A stretch of DNA of 64,000 bases from Agrobacterium vaccinii. Its GTDB lineage: Bacteria; Pseudomonadota; Alphaproteobacteria; Rhizobiales; Rhizobiaceae. A program made the position numbers and the translations under genes. The notes under the pieces are model-generated. The model had not been told where the DNA came from and made no database searches. It was given only the letters and a program-made list of their open reading frames with translations. The stretch covers positions 537,501-601,500 of the forward strand of contig NZ_CP054151.1 in assembly GCF_021310995.1 (NCBI RefSeq), in the 5' to 3' direction. Every line of letters begins with the position of its first letter. Position 1 is the stretch's first letter. This document shows positions 57,351 through 64,000 of the stretch, in pieces.

Positions 57351-58393
57351 TGACCTTCAGATACGCCCGGCAACCGGCCCGCAGCGCTGTCATAAAACGC
57401 TCGAACAGCGTCAGATCGCTCTGGCTGCTGGGTCTGCTTGGTGTTCTGGCACTGCTTTGCATTCTGTCCGTGGCCATCGGCACGCGGGATGTCGCCTGGG
57501 TCGATATCGCGGCGGCACTTGGTGGCCGGGCAGAGAACATTGGTCAGGCCGCAGTTGCCGTGCGCATTCCGCGCACCGTCCTTGCGCTTGCTGCCGGGGC
57601 GGCTCTGGGGTTGGCCGGGGCTGTCATGCAGGGCGTGACGCGCAACCCCCTGGCAGACCCGGGCATTCTGGGCGTCAACATGGGTGCCTCTCTTGCGGTT
57701 GTCATCGGCGTGGCATGGTTCAACATCGCGTCCGCCAACGCCTTTATCTGGGCGGCGATTTTGGGTGCGGGCTGTTCTGCCGTGTTTGTTTACACCATCG
57801 GCTCGCTTGGCCGGGGCGGGGCAACCCCGCTCAAGCTGGCGCTGGCTGGTGCGGCAACATCAGTCGCCTTTTCCTCGCTGGTCATCGCGGTCGTTCTGCC
57901 GCGAAACGATATCGCAGGTGGCATAAGGTCGTGGCAGATTGGTGGCGTCGGTGGCGCGACCTTCGACCGTATCTTCCATGTCCTGCCGTTTCTCGCCGTC
58001 GGCTTCGTCATCAGCCTGTTATCGGCACGCAAGCTGAACTCGCTGGCGCTGGGTGATGAACTGGCCGCAGGACTTGGCGAGCGCGTGGCCATCGCCCGTG
58101 CCTTTTCCGCACTCGGGGCGATCCTGCTTTGCGGGGCCACGACCGCCGTCTGCGGACCCATCGGCTTTCTCGGCCTCGTCGTGCCCCATATCTGTCGCTT
58201 GCTCGTCGGCGTCGATCACCGCTGGCTTTTGCCGTTTTCAGCGCTTTGCGGCGCAGGCCTGCTGCTCGCAGCAGATATCATAGGTCGCATCGTCTCGCGG
58301 CCAGCGGAACTGGATGTGGGCATCGTAACCGCGCTGATCGGCGCACCCTTTTTTATCTGGATCGTTAGACGGCAGCGGGTACGTGACCTATGA
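57350..58393 (+). CDS. FecCD-family siderophore permease A (system 2)
   Basis: A 347-residue FecCD permease (VRIPRTVLALAAGAALGLAG, VTRNPLADPGILGVNMGAS, CGPIGFLGLVVPHICR coupling loop), about nine hydrophobic segments. I chose the ATG at 57350, coupled to the preceding stop; upstream residues in the same frame overlap the binding-protein gene. It overlaps permease B by 4 bases. Confidence 0.94.
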   Translation: MTFRYARQPARSAVIKRSNSVRSLWLLGLLGVLALLCILSVAIGTRDVAWVDIAAALGGRAENIGQAAVAVRIPRTVLALAAGAALGLAGAVMQGVTRNPLADPGILGVNMGASLAVVIGVAWFNIASANAFIWAAILGAGCSAVFVYTIGSLGRGGATPLKLALAGAATSVAFSSLVIAVVLPRNDIAGGIRSWQIGGVGGATFDRIFHVLPFLAVGFVISLLSARKLNSLALGDELAAGLGERVAIARAFSALGAILLCGATTAVCGPIGFLGLVVPHICRLLVGVDHRWLLPFSALCGAGLLLAADIIGRIVSRPAELDVGIVTALIGAPFFIWIVRRQRVRDL

Positions 58394-59430
58394 CCATGCA
58401 TTCGGCGATCGCCACCTCCCTCACGCGCAATCGTACCCAGCAGACACGAAAACGCATGCGCGTGATTGCGTTGCTCGTTGTTTTGATTGTCGCAATCTTC
58501 TCGCTCACACTCGTGCTCGGTCAGTCCTTCACCCCGCCGATGGATGTTATTCGGATTCTGCTGGGCCATGACGTGCCGGGCGCTGGCTTTACCGTGGGGC
58601 AATTGCGCCTGCCGCGAGCCGCGCTATGCGTTCTTGCCGGTCTCAGTTTCGGTCTTGGCGGCGTGGCGTTTCAGATCATGCTGCGCAATCCCTTGGCCAG
58701 CCCCGATATTATCGGCATCAGTTCAGGCGCCAGCGCCGCCGCCGTCTTCGCCATTGTCGTGCTGTCGCTGAAGGGGCCAATTGTTTCGGTGTTTGCGGTT
58801 GCGGCGGGGCTTGGCGTAGCACTGTCCGTTTATGCGCTGTCTTCGCGCAATGGGGTGGCAGGCACGCGACTCATTCTCGTCGGCATCGGCGTTTCGGCCA
58901 TGCTGGAAAGCGTCATCGCCTACATTCTCTCCACCGCGCCAGCCTGGAGCCTGCAAGAGGCGATGCGCTGGCTGACCGGAAGCGTCAATGGCGCACAGCT
59001 TTCGCAGGTTCTGCCGCTTCTGATCGGGCTCGTTGCTTTCGGGAGCCTGCTTTTCAGCCGCCAGCGGGATCTGGAGGCATTGCGGATGGGGGACGATACT
59101 GCCGCTGCCCTCGGTGTTCGCGTCGGTGTGACCCGCATCCTCGTCATAATCGCTGCCGTGGGCACGATCGCCATCGCGACCGCCATCACCGGACCGATCG
59201 CATTCGTGGCGTTTCTGTCGGGGCCAATTGCGGCGCGCATCGTCGGCGCCAACGGCTCGCTGCTGCTGCCCGCAGCCCTCATCGGCGCGCTTCTGGTGCT
59301 GGCGGGGGATTACGCCGGACAGTTTCTGTTACCCAGCCGCTACCCGGTTGGCGTCATCACCGGTGCGCTGGGTGCACCCTATCTGATTTTCCTGATTATC
59401 CGCGTCAACCGGACCGGAGGCTCGCTTTGA
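58390..59430 (+). CDS. FecCD-family siderophore permease B (system 2)
   Basis: A 346-residue FecCD permease (QLRLPRAALCVLAGLSFGLG, LRNPLASPDIIGISSGAS, GPIAFVAFLSGPIAAR). It begins with an ATGA overlap with permease A and ends with a TTGA overlap with the ATPase gene. The two permeases form the inner-membrane channel. Confidence 0.94.
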   Translation: MTMHSAIATSLTRNRTQQTRKRMRVIALLVVLIVAIFSLTLVLGQSFTPPMDVIRILLGHDVPGAGFTVGQLRLPRAALCVLAGLSFGLGGVAFQIMLRNPLASPDIIGISSGASAAAVFAIVVLSLKGPIVSVFAVAAGLGVALSVYALSSRNGVAGTRLILVGIGVSAMLESVIAYILSTAPAWSLQEAMRWLTGSVNGAQLSQVLPLLIGLVAFGSLLFSRQRDLEALRMGDDTAAALGVRVGVTRILVIIAAVGTIAIATAITGPIAFVAFLSGPIAARIVGANGSLLLPAALIGALLVLAGDYAGQFLLPSRYPVGVITGALGAPYLIFLIIRVNRTGGSL

Positions 59431-60248
59431 CCAACCACGCCCTTACCGTGACCAACCTATCCGCCGGATATGGCGAAAACCTTATTCTGGAAGACCTCGA
59501 TCTTGTTGTTCCCGAAGGCAAGATCACGGTGATCGTGGGTGCCAATGCCTGCGGAAAATCGACACTGCTGCGCACCATGTCGCGGCTTTTGTCTCCGCGC
59601 CGTGGCCATGTGCTGCTGGACGGAAAGTCCATCCACAGCATGCCGCCGAAAAAGCTGGCTAGAACTCTCGGGCTTTTGCCGCAGTCTCCCATCGCGCCGG
59701 AGGGCATTACGGTCGCAGACCTTGTCAGCCGGGGTCGCCACCCATATCAGGGCATTTTATCGCGCTGGAGCAGCGCGGATAATGACGCCGTGGCGACAGC
59801 ACTGGAAGCGACCAAGACCTTCGAGCTTGCGGAACGCCCGGTGGACGAGCTTTCCGGTGGGCAGAGGCAGCGGGTGTGGATTGCCATGGCGCTTGCGCAG
59901 CAAACGGACATTCTGCTGCTGGACGAACCCACCACCTTCCTCGATATCAGCCACCAGATCGAGGTTCTCGATCTGCTTGTCGACCTCAACCATAGCAGAG
60001 GCACGACCATCGTCATGGTTTTGCACGACCTCAATCTCGCAGCACGTTACGCCGACCATCTGGTCGCGATGGCCAAGGGGCGCCTCCACATCACCGGTTC
60101 CCCGCAAGACGTGCTGACGCAAGATCATATCCGTGAGGTTTTTGGCCTTGAAAGCCGCGTGATCATCGACCCCACATCGGGCCGCCCGATGATGCTACCC
60201 ATTGGCCGCCATCGCATGACCGATGCGTCTCTTGAAGAACTGTACTAA
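59427..60248 (+). CDS. Siderophore ABC transporter ATPase (system 2)
   Basis: A 273-residue FepC-type ATPase: Walker A GANACGKST, Q-loop LGLLPQSP, signature LSGGQRQR, Walker B ILLLDEPTTFLD, switch His in VLHDLNLAARYAD. The TTG at 59427 overlaps the permease stop (TTGA) and has CGGAGG before it, so I prefer it to any upstream start. Confidence 0.95.
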   Translation: MTNHALTVTNLSAGYGENLILEDLDLVVPEGKITVIVGANACGKSTLLRTMSRLLSPRRGHVLLDGKSIHSMPPKKLARTLGLLPQSPIAPEGITVADLVSRGRHPYQGILSRWSSADNDAVATALEATKTFELAERPVDELSGGQRQRVWIAMALAQQTDILLLDEPTTFLDISHQIEVLDLLVDLNHSRGTTIVMVLHDLNLAARYADHLVAMAKGRLHITGSPQDVLTQDHIREVFGLESRVIIDPTSGRPMMLPIGRHRMTDASLEELY

Positions 60249-60284
60249 CAACCAGCGCCATGCAGACGCCGAATTCGTCATTCA

Positions 60285-60302
60285 TTGTAAACAAAATGTC
60301 AT
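60285..60302 (+). promoter_or_regulatory. Weak PHO-box-like sequence upstream of the phosphatase
   Basis: TTGTAAA-CAAA-ATGTCAT resembles two 7-base PhoB half-sites with 4 bases between (consensus CTGTCAT-N4-CTGTCAT); the second half fits 6 of 7, the first poorly. It is 66 bases before the start codon of an acid phosphatase gene, which makes phosphate control plausible. Confidence 0.3.
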
Positions 60303-60367
60303 GGTCCACGGGCATTTTGCCGACCACCGATTCCAGACGAATTAATTGACATCATCAGGAGGCTGTT

Positions 60368-62344
60368 TTGGCCACAACGCGCGCGTATTCCTTTTTTATC
60401 CGCTCCAGCTTGCTTGCATCCATTGCCGCACTCAGCATCACATCTCACGCATTGGCATTCGATGGAAAGACGCCATCAGGCGCTGGCTACAGCGTCGTTG
60501 TTCCAACGCCATCCGTTGCCTATCCACTGCCTGTTGCTGAGAATTACCATAACCAGACGGGTAAAAACGCCAAGGGCGAGGCCGTTAATGCCTATGATGA
60601 CAAGCAAAACCCGGTCATCAACATACTCACAGGCTTCAACCGCATCTGGACATTGGGCGACGATGCCTGGGCCAATGGTGGCGCCAATGGCGATGGCCCC
60701 AAAGATTACAGCAGGGTCAAAATCCTCGATGCGGATATCTGGGCCGAGAACATGCGCTATGTCCTGTCCGTCACCGGCAAGAACCGCACCGATGCGCAGG
60801 CGCTTAACGCCTATCTGAACGACCGCCGCTCCCAGGGTTACAGCGTTATCGAAGGTCTTGGCCCCCTCGCCCCATGGTACCGCGAAGGGTCCGGCGCAAC
60901 GACCACCATCAACCACACACTCAGCGATTTCAACGTCAATGAGGTGATCACCAAACGAGAAGACGACAAGGGCGCGGAAGCAGGAACGGACACGTCCGAC
61001 CTCAAGGACTTCGTCGCCTTCATGAAGCTGATGCGCGGCCCGGAAGGCACGACGTCTCCCTCCAAATATTTCTATTCCAGCCCCCGCCCATGGCGCATGA
61101 ACGCCAAGGGTGAGGTGATCGAAACAGGCACCGAGACCATCGGCGACAAGACATTCGAGCGCTACGAAACCGAGCCCGACGTCACGGTCCCCGCCTTGCG
61201 CTATGCCCGGGAAAACCGTGGTCGCGCCAAGGATGGCGGCTTCCCGAGCGGCCACACCAATGCCGCCTATCTCGCGGCAATTGCTTACGCCTATGCGGTG
61301 CCCGAACGGTTTTCCGAACTTCTGACCAAGGCGTCTGAATTGGGAGAAACCCGCATCGAGGCGGGCATGCATTCGCCGCTAGATGTCATCGGTGGCAGGA
61401 TCACGGCAACGGCCATTGCCGCAGCCGTGTTGCAAGATGCGAAATCCGCGGATGCCAAGAAGCTGGCGCATGACGAAGTGCAGGCCTATCTGACCAAGCG
61501 CTTGCCACAGGGACAAACCCTGCAAAGCTTCGCGCACAGTGCTGATATCACCATCGATCCTTATGCGGATGAGGCGAAAAACAAGGTCGATTTCCGCAAT
61601 CGTATGACCTATTCCTTCAGCCGCAACACCTCTGCGCCTCGCCTTGCCATGGTGGTGCCGGAGGGTGCGGAAGTCCTGTTGGAAACCCGCCTGCCCTATC
61701 TGGACGCTGCACAACGCCGCGCCGTGCTGTTCTCCACCGGCATCGAATCCGGCTATCCGCTGCTTGATGACAGCAATGGCTGGGGCCGCATCAACCTTGT
61801 GGCCGCAGCATCCGGATATGGCGCATTCGATGGCGATGTCAGCGTGACGATGAACGCAGCCGCTGGCGGTTTCAACGCGCAGGACCGTTGGACGAACGAT
61901 ATTTCCGGCCCTGGTCGTCTGGTGAAATCGGGTGACGGTGCGCTCGCGCTCACCGGCCATAACAGCTACTCCGGCGGCACCGTTGTGCAAGACGGTACGC
62001 TGACGGTTGGCTCCAGAACCGCGCTTGGCACTGGCAGCGTGAACGTCAGCGGTGGAACCCTGGCGCTGGGTTCAGAGGCTGTCGAGATCACGGGCGATTA
62101 CAGCCAGACCGGCGGTACGCTCGCGCTCGATGCTGCGAATGGCCCTTTACAAATCAAGAGGCAGGCCAGCATCGAGGGTGCAACTCTCCATCTTGCTTTC
62201 GGGCAAACCACGCCCACTGCCGGAGCCCGGTTTGAAGTGCTATCAGCCAACGCGCTCCATGGCACATTCGCCAAAATCGATGCAGGTTCGGTCAAGATTC
62301 GCCCAGTCTACACCGGCAATTCCGTATCGGTCATCGTCGAATAA
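60368..62344 (+). CDS. Secreted PAP2/class A acid phosphatase with passenger-type C-terminus
   Basis: A 658-residue exported protein. Signal peptide about 1-30 (ending HALA). The full acid phosphatase signature is present: KX6RP with K233 and R240-P241, PSGH at 293-296, and RX5HX3D with R329, H335 and D339. Residues about 510-650 hold an autotransporter-associated repeat (GALALTGHNSYSGGTVVQDG) as in passenger domains, but no C-terminal beta-barrel follows. TTG at 60368 is the start, with AGGAGG before it. It should release phosphate from organic esters outside the cytoplasm. Confidence 0.88.
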   Translation: MATTRAYSFFIRSSLLASIAALSITSHALAFDGKTPSGAGYSVVVPTPSVAYPLPVAENYHNQTGKNAKGEAVNAYDDKQNPVINILTGFNRIWTLGDDAWANGGANGDGPKDYSRVKILDADIWAENMRYVLSVTGKNRTDAQALNAYLNDRRSQGYSVIEGLGPLAPWYREGSGATTTINHTLSDFNVNEVITKREDDKGAEAGTDTSDLKDFVAFMKLMRGPEGTTSPSKYFYSSPRPWRMNAKGEVIETGTETIGDKTFERYETEPDVTVPALRYARENRGRAKDGGFPSGHTNAAYLAAIAYAYAVPERFSELLTKASELGETRIEAGMHSPLDVIGGRITATAIAAAVLQDAKSADAKKLAHDEVQAYLTKRLPQGQTLQSFAHSADITIDPYADEAKNKVDFRNRMTYSFSRNTSAPRLAMVVPEGAEVLLETRLPYLDAAQRRAVLFSTGIESGYPLLDDSNGWGRINLVAAASGYGAFDGDVSVTMNAAAGGFNAQDRWTNDISGPGRLVKSGDGALALTGHNSYSGGTVVQDGTLTVGSRTALGTGSVNVSGGTLALGSEAVEITGDYSQTGGTLALDAANGPLQIKRQASIEGATLHLAFGQTTPTAGARFEVLSANALHGTFAKIDAGSVKIRPVYTGNSVSVIVE

Positions 62345-62362
62345 CGGCACATTCACGTGATT

Positions 62363-62392
62363 GAAGAGGCGCAAAAATCGCTGCGCCCCTTC
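62363..62392 (+). terminator. Hairpin after the phosphatase gene
   Basis: GAAG-a-GGCGCA (62363-62373) pairs with TGCGCC-c-CTTC (62382-62392) with one mismatch. It lies 18 bases after the stop. No T-run follows, so it is at best a weak terminator; it separates the phosphatase gene from the riboswitch. Confidence 0.5.
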
Positions 62393-62429
62393 ACAACGGT
62401 CCCGAGTTGCACTAGAAGCCGCACCGTAA

Positions 62430-62462
62430 TCCGGTCGCAGCCCACCCGGTCAAAACAAGGGA
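62430..62462 (+). promoter_or_regulatory. PreQ1-I riboswitch controlling queC
   Basis: The stretch reads CCGG, then TCGCAGCCCAC, then CCGG (stem P1 62431-62434 with 62446-62449), then TCAAAACAAGGGA. GGTCGCAG and CAAAACAAGG match the Thermoanaerobacter tengcongensis type 2 preQ1-I aptamer as I remember it. The tail GGGA, which closes the pseudoknot with the loop Cs, is also the queC ribosome site 9 bases before the ATG, so preQ1 should block translation of queC and its coupled neighbours. Confidence 0.85.
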
Positions 62463-62471
62463 TCCCGAACC

Positions 62472-63182
62472 ATGAAAACTATCGTCATCTGCTCCGGCGG
62501 ATTGGACTCCGTTTCGCTTGCGCACAGAATAGCAGCGGAAAACGAACTTCTCGCCCTCGTCTCCTTCGACTATGGTCAACGCCATAAAAAGGAGCTGGAC
62601 TATGCAGCGGCCTGCGCCGACAGGCTCGGCGTGCCGCATCATGTCATCGATATCCGCCCCATTGGCGCCCATCTGACAGGCTCGGCGCTAACCGACGATA
62701 TCGCCGTACCGGATGGTCACTATGCGGAAGAGACGATGCGCTCCACCGTGGTGCCCAACCGCAATGCCATCATGCTAACCATCGCGTTCGGGCTGGCCGC
62801 AGCGCAGCAGGCGGATGCCGTTGCTATTGCCGTGCACGGTGGCGACCACTTCATCTATCCCGATTGCCGCCCCGCTTTCATCGACAGCTTCAACGAGATG
62901 CAACGTCACGCGTTGGATGGCTATGCCAACGTCAAGCTGGTTGCGCCCTACGTCAACGGGTCCAAGGCCGATATCGTAACGGACGGATCAAAGCATGACA
63001 CGCCGTTTGCGCAGACCTGGTCCTGCTACAAGGGTGGCGTGCGCCATTGTGGGCGCTGCGGCACCTGCGTGGAGCGGCGCGAAGCCTTCCATCTGGCAGG
63101 CATCAGCGATCCCACCGATTACGAAGACCCGGATTTCTGGGTAGCGGCCACCAGTGCCTACGCGGCGCAGGAGGTGAAATGA
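62472..63182 (+). CDS. queC: 7-cyano-7-deazaguanine synthase
   Basis: A 236-residue QueC that converts 7-carboxy-7-deazaguanine to preQ0 with ATP and ammonia. The PP-loop is CSGGLDSVSLA and the zinc cysteines are in CYKGGVRHCGRCGTC. First gene of the queC-queD-queE operon for the tRNA base queuosine, under a preQ1 riboswitch. Its stop overlaps the queD start. Confidence 0.97.
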   Translation: MKTIVICSGGLDSVSLAHRIAAENELLALVSFDYGQRHKKELDYAAACADRLGVPHHVIDIRPIGAHLTGSALTDDIAVPDGHYAEETMRSTVVPNRNAIMLTIAFGLAAAQQADAVAIAVHGGDHFIYPDCRPAFIDSFNEMQRHALDGYANVKLVAPYVNGSKADIVTDGSKHDTPFAQTWSCYKGGVRHCGRCGTCVERREAFHLAGISDPTDYEDPDFWVAATSAYAAQEVK

Positions 63183-63550
63183 TGTTTCGTATCACCAAGG
63201 AGTTTCATTTCTCCGCATCGCACCAACTCAAGGGCCTGCCCGATGACCACCAGTGCGCACGTCTGCACGGTCATAATTACATCGTTGAAGTCGAGCTTTC
63301 CGCAGATGAGCTGAACGAGCACGGCTTCGTGCGCGATTACCACGAGCTTGCGCCTTTGAAGCAATACATCGACAACAGCTTCGATCACCGTCACCTCAAC
63401 GACGTCTTGGGGCACGACATGGTCACGGCCGAGCGCCTCGCCCGGCATTTTTACGACTGGTGCAAAGCGCGTCTGCCGGAAACGAGCGCCGTGCGGGTCA
63501 GCGAGACTGCCAAGACCTGGGCAGAATATCGCCCCCGTCCCCAGCCATGA
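63179..63550 (+). CDS. queD: 6-carboxy-5,6,7,8-tetrahydropterin synthase
   Basis: A 123-residue QueD of the PTPS family, making 6-carboxytetrahydropterin from dihydroneopterin triphosphate. Zinc ligands are H15 (SASH) and H30/H32 (LHGHNY); the nucleophile is C26 (HQCARLH); DHRHLND follows. Two adjacent ATGs (63179 and 63182) are possible after GGAGG. The gene overlaps queC and queE by 4 bases each. Confidence 0.95.
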   Translation: MMFRITKEFHFSASHQLKGLPDDHQCARLHGHNYIVEVELSADELNEHGFVRDYHELAPLKQYIDNSFDHRHLNDVLGHDMVTAERLARHFYDWCKARLPETSAVRVSETAKTWAEYRPRPQP

Positions 63551-64000
63551 GCGCGGCCAAGGAAAGCCCGATCCGTATCAGCGAAATCTTCGGCCCGACG
63601 ATTCAGGGTGAAGGCGTGCTGATCGGTGTTCCCACGGTATTCGTCCGCACGGGCGGCTGCGATTATCGCTGTTCGTGGTGCGATACGCTGCATGCGGTGG
63701 ACAGCGAATACCGCGATAACTGGAAGCCTATGTCTGCCGATGCGATCTGGCAGGAGGTCTTGCGTCTATCCGGTGGCAAGCCGCTGACCGTGTCCCTATC
63801 CGGCGGCAATCCTGCGATTCAACCGCTCGGACCGCTCATCGACAAAGGCCATGGTGAAGGTTACCGCTTTGCACTGGAGACGCAGGGCAGCATTGCCAAA
63901 GACTGGTTTGCCAGCCTCGATTATCTGGTGCTCAGCCCCAAGCCACCTTCCAGCGGCATGCAAACGGATTGGTCAGCTTTTGAAAACTGTCTTGCAGCGG
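63547..64000 (+). CDS. queE: 7-carboxy-7-deazaguanine synthase, 5' part (runs off the window)
   Basis: The frame starts with an ATGA overlap with queD and stays open to the last base (151 codons seen; the family has about 210-250). It begins [14 protein letters not shown] and has the radical-SAM cluster motif CDYRCSWCD (CX3CX2C) and SLSGGNPA. QueE rearranges 6-carboxytetrahydropterin to 7-carboxy-7-deazaguanine. Confidence 0.95.
   Translation, partial: MSAAKESPIRISEIFGPTIQGEGVLIGVPTVFVRTGGCDYRCSWCDTLHAVDSEYRDNWKPMSADAIWQEVLRLSGGKPLTVSLSGGNPAIQPLGPLIDKGHGEGYRFALETQGSIAKDWFASLDYLVLSPKPPSSGMQTDWSAFENCLAA

Noticed and set aside
58626..59426. Upstream extension of the system 2 ATPase frame
   Set aside because: It overlaps permease B almost entirely; the TTG at 59427 has a ribosome site and gives the normal family length.

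Overview
The window looks like a chromosome or chromid segment of a Rhizobiaceae bacterium, most like Agrobacterium/Rhizobium. The basis is high-GC codon use, an iron-sulfur photolyase very close to Agrobacterium PhrB as I remember it, a rhizobial-style kdp leader, TGA-N9-TCA (RirA-type) iron boxes, and dense ABC/TRAP uptake operons. No tRNA, rRNA, CRISPR array, phage or insertion sequence was seen.

Layout. 1-3007: the 3' part of a KaiC-type ATPase, overlapping a hybrid histidine kinase. 3012-10917: the complete high-affinity K+ system kdpFABCDE on the minus strand, led by two 27-residue membrane peptides. 11028-12575: phrB. 12726-19523: an ABC transporter, an NAD-type shikimate/quinate dehydrogenase, a TetR regulator and a QuiC-type 3-dehydroshikimate dehydratase. 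The first and last transcription units carry matching operator sequences, so I read them as one shikimate/quinate catabolic regulon. 19527-21232: a glycoamylase-like protein and a gene-free stretch with intergenic repeats. 21233-28327: a biotin carboxylase, fused PxpB-PxpC, a DUF1445 protein, PxpA and an NRAMP-like transporter, with a divergent GntR gene (5-oxoproline/lactam-type metabolism). 28431-34486: housekeeping genes (pyridoxal kinase, carbonic anhydrase, lytic transglycosylase, aspartate-semialdehyde dehydrogenase) and an MFS transporter with a large periplasmic insert.

34558-43196: a hexuronate operon (gntR, TRAP transporter, idonate-type dehydrogenase, uxuA, uxuB) and an RpiR regulator. 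43266-49506: a siderophore ABC importer divergent from its TonB-dependent receptor, with near-identical RirA-type boxes at both promoters. 49639-52677: an aldehyde dehydrogenase, an LtrA-family membrane protein and a small secreted protein. 53077-60248: a second siderophore system (AraC regulator, receptor, ABC importer), also with a RirA-type box. 60368-62344: a class A-type acid phosphatase with a passenger-type C-terminus. 62430-64000: a preQ1-I riboswitch and queC-queD-queE; queE runs off the end.

The strongest candidates for something not yet described are the shared-operator shikimate regulon with its own ABC importer, the biotin-carboxylase/PxpBC/DUF1445/PxpA/NRAMP cluster, and the phosphatase-passenger fusion that lacks a beta-barrel.
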